Origin: Lachnospiraceae bacterium
Lineage (GTDB): Bacteria > Bacillota > Clostridia > Lachnospirales > Lachnospiraceae
Length of the DNA: 64,000 nucleotides
Assembly (NCBI GenBank): GCA_030540075.1
Contig: JAUNWX010000002.1
Span: 62,001 to 126,000, forward strand
Direction: 5' to 3'
Notes under the pieces: generated by a model
Databases searched by the model: none
What the model saw: only the letters and a program-made list of their open reading frames with translations
What the model was told of the DNA's origin: nothing
Part shown: one piece after another, positions 34,364 through 44,296 of the stretch
How positions within the stretch are numbered: the first letter of the stretch is position 1
Layout: every line of letters starts with the position of its first letter
Program-made: the position numbers and the translations under genes

Positions 34364-34891
34364 CTAATCGTCTCGCCCGAAAAGCGAAGCGAGTGCATAC
34401 AGCGCACCGCCGAGACAGATTGCGATGTCACCGATGTTGACGATGATCTTCTTCAGGCTGCCGACGCGGATATTCAGGTAGTCCGTGACTTCGCCGTGCA
34501 TTCCGCGGTCGAGGACGTTGCTGAGCGCACCGCCGATCACGATGGACATGCCGAGCTTCCGGAGCTTATAGCGCTTCGGGAAGTAGGCGGTCAGGTACTG
34601 GAGGCCACCGGCGAGGAAGCCGACCGCGGCCATGGAGCTCAGCTTCACGAATTCCGGGTATTCCTTGAGATGCCCCTTCGAAAAGCCCGGGTTATGCGCT
34701 CGCATGATCTGCACATAGCCCTTCGTGCCCGGCATCTCCCGCGGGAAGTTCTCCGCCGGCTCTGAATCGATCGCCGTTTTGAACATCTGGTCGATGGAGC
34801 AGATGAGGCTCGCGATCGCCGTATAGTGCAGGAACTCACCCGAAATCTCCCAGATCAGATGAGTGGTTTTCATATTCTTGATCAGTCCCAT
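34364..34891 (-). CDS. lspA: signal peptidase II (LspA-like)
   Basis: A 175-residue membrane aspartyl protease that removes signal peptides from prolipoproteins. The family marks are CSIDQMFKTAID near residue 35, GGALSNVLDRGMHGEVTDYL near 126-145 with one catalytic Asp, and VNIGDIAICLGG near 156 with the second Asp, where the common form is FN-x-AD. Four membrane segments are expected. A long hydrophilic stretch between the first two (about residues 40-80) is larger than usual. AAAAGGAGGTG precedes the start. Its substrate in this window would include the lipoprotein at 8527. A divergent member, so confidence is moderate. Confidence 0.75.
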   Translation of the reverse strand: MGLIKNMKTTHLIWEISGEFLHYTAIASLICSIDQMFKTAIDSEPAENFPREMPGTKGYVQIMRAHNPGFSKGHLKEYPEFVKLSSMAAVGFLAGGLQYLTAYFPKRYKLRKLGMSIVIGGALSNVLDRGMHGEVTDYLNIRVGSLKKIIVNIGDIAICLGGALYALASLFGRDD

Positions 34892-34915
34892 AAGGCACCT
34901 CCTTTTATGATGTCT

Positions 34916-34944
34916 ATTATATCAGTTTTTTCCGTTCCTGACGA
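34916..34944 (-). promoter_or_regulatory. putative lspA promoter
   Basis: Minus strand: -35 TCGTCA (34944-34939), 17-bp spacer, -10 TATAAT (34921-34916), overlapping the 3' end of the mocR-like gene. The same TCGTCA/TATAAT pair occurs at the MATE gene promoter (59061-59089). Confidence 0.55.
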
Positions 34945-36026
34945 CGTTTCCGGCGCACCCGGTTGATATAGCGCTCGAAAGCACCGCTGTTCAGATACTC
35001 CGCGAGCACATACTGATCATAGGTCGGAACCGTGCAGGAGTAGAAGCTGATCCTCGCCTTCAGTTCCGCCGCACGCTTCTTCGGAAGCAGCATATAGCCG
35101 GTTCGAATCGCCGGCGAGATGGTCTTCGTGAAGGTGTTCATATAGATGACCGTTTCCTCCGGTGCGAGCGAAAAGAGCGTGTCCTCCGATTTCGTCGAGG
35201 GTGAGAATTCAGAGGCGTAATCATCCTCGATGATCATCGCCTGTCGCTGTTTCGCCCAGGAGATGTACTCCTGCCGCTTGCCGGCCGTCGCCGTCACACC
35301 GCTCGGATAGGAGTCGAAAGGGGTCACATGAAGCACCCCGGCGTCCGAACGCCGGAGCTCGCTCGAGTGAATGCCATGCCGCCCGAGCTTCAGAAGTTCG
35401 CAGTGCGCGCCGTTCGCCTCATACACCCGCCGTATCTTCTCATAGGAAGGATCCTCCAGCGCATAGACCCGCTCACGCCCGAGCATCTGCACGATCAGGC
35501 TGTAGAGGTACTCGGATCCGGCCCCCACGATGATCTGCGAAACATCGACATGGATGCCCCGGCTCCGTTGCAGATAGCGCGCGATGCTCTCGCGGAAGTA
35601 GAGTGTACCCTCGTTCGGCGAGCGCTGCATGCACTCCTCGGCATATTCCGACAGCACCCGCCGCATCGTCCGTGCGAAGCCTGCGAAGGAGAGCTCCGCG
35701 GCCGCGGCCTCGTACTGATCCGTCGCCGGTGCGCCCTCTGCCTGGGCCAATGCTGAGATCATGGACCCACCCGCGACGGGGAAGGCGTCCTCCGAGCGGT
35801 AGCAGACGAAGTAGCCGCTGCGCTCGCGCGCCTCGATGTAGCCCTCGTCGATGAGGAGATTGTAGGCGTGCTCCACCGTGATGACGGAGGTATCGGTCTG
35901 CTCCGCCATCGTCCGCTTCGACGGTACGCGCTCACCGGGAGCATAGGCACCACTCGTGATGTCACCACGGAGCGCTTCGTAAATCTTCAGATAGGCTGGT
36001 CGTTTCGTTTCGTCTGCTGGTCGCAT
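34917..36026 (-). CDS. MocR-family regulator, C-terminally truncated
   Basis: A 369-residue regulator with an N-terminal GntR winged helix (about residues 8-76, GERVPSKRTMAEQTDTSVIT) and a fold-type I aminotransferase domain from about 110. PLP-site features are seen: AGSEYLYSLI near 168, YPSGVTAT near 240, an EDDYASEF segment near 268 and the lysine of TFTKTISPAIRTGYM near 298. Typical MocR proteins are 450-490 residues; this one stops at INRVRRKRRQERKKLI, where relatives continue for about 90 more residues. The lspA promoter and gene follow at once, so the end is missing, not merely frameshifted. Divergent from mutY. Confidence 0.82.
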   Translation of the reverse strand: MRPADETKRPAYLKIYEALRGDITSGAYAPGERVPSKRTMAEQTDTSVITVEHAYNLLIDEGYIEARERSGYFVCYRSEDAFPVAGGSMISALAQAEGAPATDQYEAAAAELSFAGFARTMRRVLSEYAEECMQRSPNEGTLYFRESIARYLQRSRGIHVDVSQIIVGAGSEYLYSLIVQMLGRERVYALEDPSYEKIRRVYEANGAHCELLKLGRHGIHSSELRRSDAGVLHVTPFDSYPSGVTATAGKRQEYISWAKQRQAMIIEDDYASEFSPSTKSEDTLFSLAPEETVIYMNTFTKTISPAIRTGYMLLPKKRAAELKARISFYSCTVPTYDQYVLAEYLNSGAFERYINRVRRKRRQERKKLI

Positions 36027-36053
36027 GATTTCTCTTTTCTGATGTAAAAATCC

Positions 36054-36090
36054 ATAATCAGATTATAACATGAAAATTTCGATGTGCGAA
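36054..36090 (-). promoter_or_regulatory. promoter and possible autoregulatory operator of the mocR-like gene
   Basis: Minus strand: -35 TTCGCA (36090-36085), 17-bp spacer, -10 TATAAT (36067-36062). A palindrome ATAATC-A-GATTAT (36054-36066) overlaps the -10 box, a good position for autorepression. Confidence 0.55.
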
Positions 36091-36214
36091 ATCCGCGCCA
36101 GCATATATACTATAGCTTCAGAACCGAAGCGGATGCAGTGCCGGTAGAGTATGCCCGTGGCGCACGGAATGCGATCGGATATCGGCGGGGCTTCGGACAG
36201 GATACTACAATTTC

Positions 36215-37432
<1,218 letters not shown>

Positions 37433-37478
37433 TGAGAAGTAGGGGCGCCCGGAAAACGCAGCTCTTTTCGCAGAAACC

Positions 37479-37507
37479 TTGCTAGTCATACCGCGTTTTG
37501 TTATAAT
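37479..37507 (+). promoter_or_regulatory. promoter of secDF
   Basis: -35 TTGCTA (37479-37484), 17-bp spacer, -10 TATAAT (37502-37507). Leader about 75 nt. Confidence 0.8.
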
Positions 37508-37589
37508 ATCGTTTGCTATTGCCCTCAGGTGGGGTCTCTGTACACACCCGGGAGCCGGCAAATTTTATATAATAAAGGAAGATTTTCCA

Positions 37590-39785
37590 ATGAACAAGAA
37601 GATGAAGGGTGCACTGGGACTTCTGGCAGTACTGGCGATTACCGTCGGTTTCTGCTTCCTCGGAGTTCATGGTGCGAAGGACATTAAGCTGGGCCTTGAT
37701 CTGAACGGCGGTGTTTCCATCACCTACCAGACCACCGAAGACAACCCGACCTCCGAGCAGATGTCGGATACCGTCTATAAGCTCCAGCTGAAGGCACAGG
37801 GCTACTCGACCGAGGCCCAGGTTTACCAGGAAGGAAGCAATCGTATCAACATCGATATCCCTGGTGCGACCGATGCAAATGAGATCCTCGAGGAGCTCGG
37901 TGAGCCGGGTACACTCCAGTTTGCAGATTCGCAGGGCCAGGTACTCCTGACCGGTGACGATGTAAAGAATGCAAGCGCGGGCATGACGGATCAGAACGGA
38001 TCCCGTCAGTACATCATCCAGCTTCAGTTTAACGAGGATGGTGCGAAGAAGTTCGCAGATGCAACTGCTGCCAATGTCGGCAAGCCACTCTACATCATCT
38101 ATAACGACCAGATCATCTCCGCTCCGAACGTGCAGGAAGCCATCACCGGTGGACAGGCATCCATCACCGGTATCACCGACTACGATGAGGCGACCCGTAT
38201 CGCATCCACGATCCGTATCGGTGCACTTCCGGTACAGCTCACCGAGCTTCGTTCGAACGTAATCGGTGCCACCCTCGGACAGGAAGCGATTTCGACTTCT
38301 CTCCGTGCAGGTCTCGTCGGTCTCATCCTCGTCATGCTCTTCATGATCGCGGTATACAGACTGCCGGGCTTCGTAGCATCCCTTGCGCTGATCATGTACA
38401 CCGGCCTCGAGCTCGTGCTTCTGCAGGCTTTTGAGGTTACCCTGACACTTCCGGGTATCGCCGGTATCATCCTTTCCGTTGGTATGGCCGTCGATGCCAA
38501 TGTCATCATCTTCACACGTATGAAGGAAGAGCTGGGTGCCGGCCGCACCATCGAGCAGGCAGTGAAGGCCGGTTACAGCAAGGCACTTTCCGCCATCATC
38601 GATGGTAATGTTACGACCCTTATCGCCGCAGCCGTTCTCTACCTGAGAGGCTCCGGAACCGTCAAGGGCTTCGCAACGACCCTGGCCATCGGTATCGTGA
38701 TCTCCCTGATCACCGCACTTTTTGTCACGAGAGCACTCCTTGCATGCTTCATCAGCTTTGGCTGCACGAAGCCGGCGCTTTACGGCGTACGTAAGGATGT
38801 GAAGGTGCTTGATTTTATCAAGTTCCGTAAGATCGCTTACACCATCTCCGCAGTGGTAATCGTCGCAGGCTTCCTGTTCATGGGCATGAATAAGGCTTCC
38901 CTCGGAAACCTGTTCAACTATGACCTCGACTTCCAGGGTGGTTCGTCTACGAACGTTACCTTCAACGAGGATATGTCTCTCGAGGATATCGATGCGAAGG
39001 TTGCACCGATCTTCAAGAACATCACCGGTGGTACCGCTTCCGTACAGGCTTCGAAGGTTGCCGGTACGAACGAGGTCATCATCAAGACCAGAACACTGAC
39101 GACCGAGGAGCGTACCGAGCTCTATAAGGATCTCGTCGACGAGTTCCAGGTAGATGAAGCGAAGATCACGACCGAGAACATCTCCGGTGCCGTATCGAAG
39201 GAGATGAAGACGGATGCCGTCTGGGCATTCCTGATTGCCATCGTCTGCATGCTGATCTACATCTGGATCCGTTTCAAGGACATCAAGTTTGCGTCCGCAG
39301 CCGTTATGGCACTGACCCACGATGTTCTGATCACCACCGCATTCTATGCAGCACTGAAGTGGGCTGTCGGCTCCACCTTCATCGCCTGCATCCTGACCAT
39401 CGTCGGTTATTCAATCAACGCGACCATCGTTGTGTTCGACCGTATCCGTGAGAACCTCGAGGATCCGACCAAGCGTGGCGATCTGGCAGCTGTCGTAAAC
39501 GACGCGATTTCCCAGACCTTCACACGTTCGATCAACACCTCCCTCACGACCTTCATCATGGTCCTGGTACTCTTCGTGATGGGCGTATCCTCCATCCGTG
39601 ATTTCACCATGCCGCTGATGGTTGGTATCGTATCCGGCTGCTGGTCCTCCGTCACGATCGCCGGTCCGCTCTGGTATGATCTCAGCAAGTACGCTGCGAA
39701 GAAGAAGGCAGCGAAGAAGGCCGCCGAGAAGGCAGAGAAGGCTGAAAAGAAGTCACAGAAGATGAAGAAGGGCGCGCAGGTATAA
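37590..39785 (+). CDS. secDF: fused protein translocase SecDF
   Basis: A 731-residue fusion of SecD and SecF, the proton-driven accessory to SecYEG that pulls preproteins across the membrane. The SecD half begins with one membrane helix, DIKLGLDLNGGVSITYQ near residue 32 (D1 motif), an external P1 domain, then helices 2-6 with LPGIAGIILSVGMAVDANVI (D4) near 290. The SecF half starts near 420 with FDFQGGSSTNV and repeats the pattern, ending in SINATIVVFDRIREN. A Lys/Ala-rich cytoplasmic tail follows. The start at 37590 has AAAGGAAG at 37574-37581; an in-frame ATG at 37479 is inside the promoter. YajC, its usual partner, is encoded separately at 59210. Confidence 0.94.
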   Translation: MNKKMKGALGLLAVLAITVGFCFLGVHGAKDIKLGLDLNGGVSITYQTTEDNPTSEQMSDTVYKLQLKAQGYSTEAQVYQEGSNRINIDIPGATDANEILEELGEPGTLQFADSQGQVLLTGDDVKNASAGMTDQNGSRQYIIQLQFNEDGAKKFADATAANVGKPLYIIYNDQIISAPNVQEAITGGQASITGITDYDEATRIASTIRIGALPVQLTELRSNVIGATLGQEAISTSLRAGLVGLILVMLFMIAVYRLPGFVASLALIMYTGLELVLLQAFEVTLTLPGIAGIILSVGMAVDANVIIFTRMKEELGAGRTIEQAVKAGYSKALSAIIDGNVTTLIAAAVLYLRGSGTVKGFATTLAIGIVISLITALFVTRALLACFISFGCTKPALYGVRKDVKVLDFIKFRKIAYTISAVVIVAGFLFMGMNKASLGNLFNYDLDFQGGSSTNVTFNEDMSLEDIDAKVAPIFKNITGGTASVQASKVAGTNEVIIKTRTLTTEERTELYKDLVDEFQVDEAKITTENISGAVSKEMKTDAVWAFLIAIVCMLIYIWIRFKDIKFASAAVMALTHDVLITTAFYAALKWAVGSTFIACILTIVGYSINATIVVFDRIRENLEDPTKRGDLAAVVNDAISQTFTRSINTSLTTFIMVLVLFVMGVSSIRDFTMPLMVGIVSGCWSSVTIAGPLWYDLSKYAAKKKAAKKAAEKAEKAEKKSQKMKKGAQV

Positions 39786-39838
39786 GCCCCACGGCTTTCG
39801 ACAGAGCGCTTGACGTATCTGTAAATCTCCGTTACATT

Positions 39839-39871
39839 AGAGACCGATCCTTCGGGATCGGTCTCTTTTAT
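39839..39871 (+). terminator. terminator of secDF
   Basis: A 12-bp stem with a TTCG tetraloop (AGAGACCGATCC-TTCG-GGATCGGTCTCT, two arms of 12) is followed by TTTTA. Confidence 0.93.
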
Positions 39872-39896
39872 CGTATAAAACCGGAATCCTGGTCAA

Positions 39897-39962
39897 GGGG
39901 TCAGACCCCCTCGGAAAAGGATTCACCCCACTTACGCCTTTCAGAAAGGGGGTCTGACCCCC
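39897..39962. repeat. pair of GGGGTC-GACCCC palindromes
   Basis: GGGGTCAGACCCC (39897-39909) and GGGGGTCTGACCCCC (39948-39962) lie 38 bp apart between secDF and tgt. They are complementary to each other as well as self-complementary. The same core forms the terminator at 3183-3215. No transposase gene is next to any of them. Confidence 0.7.
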
Positions 39963-40031
39963 ATGGGTTATGCGCGCCGGGCTGCTTTCCCGGTCTGCGT
40001 TTGAGAGAATCAAGCAATCGAGGTTCAGAGA

Positions 40032-41213
40032 ATGAAGTATGAAATTGTCGCGACCAGCGGACGCGCGAAATCCGCTCACATGGAGACGGTGCATGGAAGC
40101 ATCGAAACGCCGGTCTTCATGAACGTCGGCACCGTCGCTGCCATCAAGGGCGGCGTGTCGACGGATGATCTTCGGGAGATCGGTACCCAGGTCGAGCTCA
40201 GCAACACCTACCACCTGCACGTACGTACCGGCGATCAGCTCATCAAGGAGTTCGGCGGTCTTCATCAGTTTATGAACTGGGATCGCCCGATCCTGACGGA
40301 CTCCGGCGGATTCCAGGTCTTCTCCCTGGCCGGTACCGGACGAAAGATCAAGGAGGAGGGTGTCACCTTCCACAGTCACATCGACGGTCGCCGTATCTTT
40401 ATGGGACCGGAGGAGTCGATGCAGATCCAGTCAAATCTCGGTTCCACCATCGCGATGGCCTTCGACGAGTGCCCGCCGGCCCTCGAGGACCGGAAGTACA
40501 TCGTGCCGTCCGTCGAGCGTACGACTCGCTGGCTGCAGCGCTGCAAGGATGAGATGGCCCGTCTCAACAGCCTGCCGGATACCGTGAATAAGGAGCAGCT
40601 GCTCTTCGCCATCAACCAGGGTGGTATCTTCGAGGACATCCGTACGGCCCATGCCGATACGATTTCTGCGATGAACCTCGACGGCTATGCGGTCGGCGGC
40701 CTCGCAGTCGGCGAGACCCACGAGCAGATGTACCACATCCTCGATGTCGTGGTGCCGCACCTGCCGAAGGAGAAGCCGACCTACCTCATGGGCGTCGGTA
40801 CCCCGGCGAACATCATCGAAGCCGTGGACAGAGGCATTGACTTCTTCGACTGTGTATACCCGTCGAGAAACGGACGTCACGGCCATGTCTATACGCATAA
40901 GGGAAAGATCAACCTCTTCAATCAGAAGTATGAGCTCGACCATCGTCCGATCGAAGAAGGCTGCAAGTGTCCGGTCTGCGCGGGACGTAAGCTTGCGGAT
41001 GGCAGCTACACCGGCGGCTACAGCCGTGCCTACATCCGTCACCTCCTGAAGGCGAAGGAAATCCTCGGCATGCGCATGTGCGTGCTGCATAACCTCTACT
41101 TCTATAACCACCTGACTGAGGAGATCCGTGACGCGATCCGTGGCGGCTACTGGGACAGCTGGAAGGTCGAGGCCCTCGATCAGCTCGAGACCTACGATCG
41201 CGGCGAGGAGTAA
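40032..41213 (+). CDS. tgt: queuine tRNA-ribosyltransferase
   Basis: A 393-residue TIM-barrel enzyme that swaps guanine-34 for the queuosine precursor in tRNAs with GUN anticodons. Active-site residues are in LTDSGGFQVFSLAGT near residue 90 (Asp nucleophile site), GYAVGGLAVGE near 220 and DCVYPSRNGRHGHVYT near 276 (second Asp, RNA contact). The zinc site is CKCPVCAGRKL near 315 with a later histidine. Length is close to the usual 370-390. The ribosome site GAGG is modest. It stands just after secDF, a common neighbour in Firmicutes, separated here by a terminator. Confidence 0.94.
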   Translation: MKYEIVATSGRAKSAHMETVHGSIETPVFMNVGTVAAIKGGVSTDDLREIGTQVELSNTYHLHVRTGDQLIKEFGGLHQFMNWDRPILTDSGGFQVFSLAGTGRKIKEEGVTFHSHIDGRRIFMGPEESMQIQSNLGSTIAMAFDECPPALEDRKYIVPSVERTTRWLQRCKDEMARLNSLPDTVNKEQLLFAINQGGIFEDIRTAHADTISAMNLDGYAVGGLAVGETHEQMYHILDVVVPHLPKEKPTYLMGVGTPANIIEAVDRGIDFFDCVYPSRNGRHGHVYTHKGKINLFNQKYELDHRPIEEGCKCPVCAGRKLADGSYTGGYSRAYIRHLLKAKEILGMRMCVLHNLYFYNHLTEEIRDAIRGGYWDSWKVEALDQLETYDRGEE

Positions 41214-41272
41214 ATATTCTGGCCCTCTGACATAAAACTGATTTTTCGAAAAATCGCCCCGCACAAAATGGT

Positions 41273-41301
41273 TTGATTGCGCAAAAAAATTATGCTATCA
41301 T
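41273..41301 (+). promoter_or_regulatory. promoter of the AraC-type regulator
   Basis: -35 TTGATT (41273-41278), 17-bp spacer, -10 TATCAT (41296-41301). Confidence 0.65.
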
Positions 41302-41357
41302 GACTTTATATTATTTTGGGAGAGTATAGTTCGGCGATAGTCGGAATCGGAGACAGG

Positions 41358-42248
41358 ATGAACGCGATACTTTATGAGTCAATCAACACAGCAGAAGAAC
41401 GGCTGAAGGTCAGCCTGGACTGGCATGATGACCCGGAAATCATCTATTTTAAAAACGGGCACTACAAGCTGAGCCTGAACCTCCGGGAGTATGAGATCCA
41501 GGATGAGTGCATCTGCATCGTGAACGCCGGTGTGCTGCGCAAGCTTGAGTCCATCGGGACGAAGGGCAATGCCTACTCCCTCCGCTTTCATCTCGCAGAT
41601 CTCTGCTTCCGTCAGGCGGAGGACCCGGTCAATACCGCCCTGCTCGAGCCGCTCACCGGCGGACAGCTCTGCTTTTCCGACTTCATCACCGTATCGGATT
41701 TCGGTTTCCTGCAGATCCTGCGCCTGTTTAACGAGATGGTACGCCGCTTCCGTGACTACGGAACGAAGACCGAGCAGGAGAACAGCAGTGTCCGGACCTA
41801 TGCGCTGCCGGCGGTCGCCGATCAGCTGATGATCATGGCCGACCTCCTGCGCCTCATCGCCATGTTCGACGCGAACGGCCTCGTTCACGAACGCGAGGAG
41901 AGCGACTCCGAGAAGCAGGTGCTCGCCATCAAGGAGACCATCCAGTACATCCGTGAGCACTACCAGGAGAAGATCTATGTCCGGAACCTCTCCGAGCTCA
42001 CCGGCCTCAACGAGCAGTACTTCATCCGCTTCTTCGGAAGCGTGACCGGCGAGTCTCCACTCGATTATATCAATGCCTATCGCGTGGAACAGGCGGCCCG
42101 CCTCCTGAAGGACTCCGACACCCACGTCTATGAGATCGCGGAGCAGTGCGGCTTCCATAATATAGGAAACTTCATCAAGATCTTCCGTTCCTTCATGGGA
42201 CAGACACCACATAAATATCGCAAACAGTTTGGAAGAGAGGACGATTAA
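41358..42248 (+). CDS. AraC-family transcriptional regulator
   Basis: A 296-residue regulator with an N-terminal cupin-like sensor (about residues 20-170) and two C-terminal AraC helix-turn-helix motifs (about 195-295: VRNLSELTGLNEQYFIRFFG and VYEIAEQCGFHNIGNFIKIF). The closing GQTPHKYRKQ is typical. The start at 41358 is chosen because GGAGAC lies nine bases upstream and it begins MNAILYESINTAEERL; a TTG at 41316 in the same frame has no site. The HicB-like gene begins 4 bp after its stop, so both are likely on one transcript. Ligand and targets are unknown. Confidence 0.88.
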   Translation: MNAILYESINTAEERLKVSLDWHDDPEIIYFKNGHYKLSLNLREYEIQDECICIVNAGVLRKLESIGTKGNAYSLRFHLADLCFRQAEDPVNTALLEPLTGGQLCFSDFITVSDFGFLQILRLFNEMVRRFRDYGTKTEQENSSVRTYALPAVADQLMIMADLLRLIAMFDANGLVHEREESDSEKQVLAIKETIQYIREHYQEKIYVRNLSELTGLNEQYFIRFFGSVTGESPLDYINAYRVEQAARLLKDSDTHVYEIAEQCGFHNIGNFIKIFRSFMGQTPHKYRKQFGREDD

Positions 42249-42251
42249 ACC

Positions 42252-42524
42252 ATGACCTTATATTACCCTGCAATCATTCGCAACAAGACAAACGACGGCT
42301 ACCGCGTCGATTTCCTGGACCTCGACGACTGCTACGGCGTTGGCCCGACCGAAGAGGAAGCCCTCGCCGATGCCCGCTATAACGCCATCAACTGGATCCA
42401 GCTCGAACTCGAGGACACCAACGACCTCCCGCCACACACCGTGAAGGCCGATGTGCATCTGGCACCAGGCGAAAAGTACATCGACATGATGATCATCATG
42501 CCACGCGAAGGCTGGGACGAATAA
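42252..42524 (+). CDS. HicB-like protein without HicA partner
   Basis: A 90-residue protein with the HicB antitoxin fold: YYPAIIRNKTNDGYRVDFLD, then DLDDCYGVGPTEEEALADAR and AINWIQLELEDTNDLPP. The usual C-terminal DNA-binding domain is absent; the protein ends after the fold at MIIMPREGWDE. No HicA toxin gene lies on either side. It follows the AraC-type gene by 4 bp. Orphan HicB folds are common and may be antitoxins in trans, or small proteins of another role. Element copy C starts 12 bp after its stop. Confidence 0.75.
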   Translation: MTLYYPAIIRNKTNDGYRVDFLDLDDCYGVGPTEEEALADARYNAINWIQLELEDTNDLPPHTVKADVHLAPGEKYIDMMIIMPREGWDE

Positions 42525-42535
42525 AAGTTCAGTCA

Positions 42536-42763
42536 GAACCGCCGGAGGGGCGACAACGGAGGCCATACGTAGAGACCGTGTGAAATCAAGCCGGGTTCCC
42601 TTAGTGGCACTTGGTGTAATCTCTCCTTGGAACCCTCTGACAACGCTGAGTTTTCATCAAGAAAACTCAGCGATTGCAGAGGGCCTAGTGCCACTTAGGG
42701 GCCCGGCTTAGATTGAACCGGTCTCGGAGTACTGTGCCGCCGTTGCCGCTCCAACGGCGGTTC
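42536..42763 (+). repeat. long nested palindromic element, copy C
   Basis: A 228-bp element with outer arms 42536-42563 and 42736-42763 (23 of 28 pair). The middle arms CCCTTAGTGGCACT and AGTGCCACTTAGGG keep the T-T mismatch. The inner stem CCCTCTGACAACGCTGAG pairs with CTCAGCGATTGCAGAGGG, loop CATCAAG. The unpaired strand is GGTGTAATCTCTCCTTGGAA. The flanks CCATACGTAGAGAC on the left and GGTCTCGGAGTACTGTGCC on the right match copy B. It fills most of the gap between the HicB-like gene and the pyr promoter. Confidence 0.9.
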
Positions 42764-42782
42764 GAATGACCGATTTCGCCCC

Positions 42783-42811
42783 TTGCAAAGGGGTACTCCC
42801 TGTGCTATAGT
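42783..42811 (+). promoter_or_regulatory. promoter of the pyr operon
   Basis: -35 TTGCAA (42783-42788), 17-bp spacer, -10 TATAGT (42806-42811). The leader to pyrC is only about 30 nt, so there is no room for a PyrR attenuator. Confidence 0.75.
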
Positions 42812-42847
42812 ATCTCGGAACTAAGGACCGCACGGATAGGAGGAACC

Positions 42848-44173
42848 ATGTCTACTCTTCTTAAAAATGCATCGATTTTCACGAAACAGGGCTTTCGAAA
42901 GCAGGACGTTCTGATCTCTGATCACAGAGTACTGTTTACGGATTCCATTGATAATTTAACAGCTGATACCATTGATACCGTTTATGATTTAAACGGTTTG
43001 TTCATGATTCCGGGCTTCGTTGATGTACATGTACATTTGCGTGAGCCCGGTTTTTCGTATAAGGAAACGATCCGCACCGGCTCCGATGCTGCGGCGCATG
43101 GCGGCTATACCGCAGTCTGCGCGATGCCGAATCTGAAGCCGGCACCGTCGAGCCTCGCGAACCTGCAGCCGGAGCTCGAGGCGATCCGAAAGGATGCACT
43201 GGTGCATGTCTACCCGTATGGCACCATCACCGAGCAGCAGACCGGTCGCGGAGCCCTCGGAAAGATGGAAGAGATCGCACCGTATGTGATCGCCTACTCC
43301 GATGACGGAAAGGGTATGCAGGACGAAGCCTCTATGCGGGAGGCGATGCAGCGGGCGAAGCGCCTCGACCGTATGATCGTCGCACACTGCGAGGATGAGC
43401 GTGAGCTCGTACCGGGCGGCTGTATCCATGACGGCGAGTATGCACGTCTTCACCAGCACATCGGCATCAATTCTGCGTCCGAGTGGAAGCAGGTCGAGCG
43501 GGATGTACGCCTCGCCGCGGAGACCGGTGTGCGCTACCATGTCTGCCACGTCTCTACGAAGGAATCTGTCGAGATCATCCGTGCGGCGAAGAAAGCCGGC
43601 ACGCATGTGACGGCGGAGACCGGTCCGCACTATCTGATGTTTACGGATATGGATCTTCAGGAGTCTGGTAGCTGGAAGATGAATCCGCCAATCCGCAGCG
43701 CGGAGGACCGTCATGCGCTCCTCGAGGGCATCAAGGACGGTACCATCGACTGCATCATCACGGACCATGCACCACACAGTGCGGAGGAGAAGTCGAAGGG
43801 GCTTGATAAGTCTTCCTTCGGTATCGTGGGTCTCGAGACCTGCTTCCCGGCACTGTATCGGAATCTCGTGCTGCGTGACCCGGAGCATCCGACATCCGGG
43901 AAGGGCGCGATCACACTGGAGAAGCTCATCGAGCTCATGTGCGTGAACCCGCGTCAGATCTTCGGTATCGCCGGCCCGCAGTACATCGAGGATGGCGTCG
44001 AAGCGGATATCACGATCCTCGATCTCGATAAGGTATGGACTGTCGATAGTACGAAGTTCTACTCACAGGGACACAGCACCCTCTACGATGGTATGGAGGT
44101 GCAGGGCGAGGTCGTGAAGACTTTCGTCGGCGGCCGCGAGGTCTATGACCGCGAGAAGGGCATCGAGCGCTGA
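42848..44173 (+). CDS. pyrC: dihydroorotase
   Basis: A 441-residue class I dihydroorotase closing carbamoyl aspartate to dihydroorotate, step 3 of UMP synthesis. Zinc ligands are in GFVDVHVHLREPGFSYKET near residue 57. Other marks are YTAVCAMPNLKP near 92, AHCEDERELV near 176, HVCHVSTKESVEIIR near 228 and CIITDHAPHSAEEK near 304 with the catalytic Asp. Length fits the class. AGGAGGAACC precedes the ATG. It opens a seven-gene pyr operon with no other promoter recognised inside it. Confidence 0.95.
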   Translation: MSTLLKNASIFTKQGFRKQDVLISDHRVLFTDSIDNLTADTIDTVYDLNGLFMIPGFVDVHVHLREPGFSYKETIRTGSDAAAHGGYTAVCAMPNLKPAPSSLANLQPELEAIRKDALVHVYPYGTITEQQTGRGALGKMEEIAPYVIAYSDDGKGMQDEASMREAMQRAKRLDRMIVAHCEDERELVPGGCIHDGEYARLHQHIGINSASEWKQVERDVRLAAETGVRYHVCHVSTKESVEIIRAAKKAGTHVTAETGPHYLMFTDMDLQESGSWKMNPPIRSAEDRHALLEGIKDGTIDCIITDHAPHSAEEKSKGLDKSSFGIVGLETCFPALYRNLVLRDPEHPTSGKGAITLEKLIELMCVNPRQIFGIAGPQYIEDGVEADITILDLDKVWTVDSTKFYSQGHSTLYDGMEVQGEVVKTFVGGREVYDREKGIER

Positions 44174-44296
44174 CCGATGGCACGGAGTGCATCGCACGAC
44201 CGCATACATGATATCATTTGATCACCAGGCAGAGCCCGCAGGGCGCGGACGAAGCCTTTCTATCAGAATACAGAACAGGAGGAGAATCAGAGACCT

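Noticed and set aside
41224..41262. Degenerate copy of the palindromic element (CCCTCTGACA then a short hairpin) after tgt
   Set aside because: Only ten bases match the inner stem, and no outer or middle arms can be found.
42755..42775. tRNA-like GGTTCGAAT stretch
   Set aside because: It is the junction of the right outer arm of element copy C; there is no cloverleaf around it.
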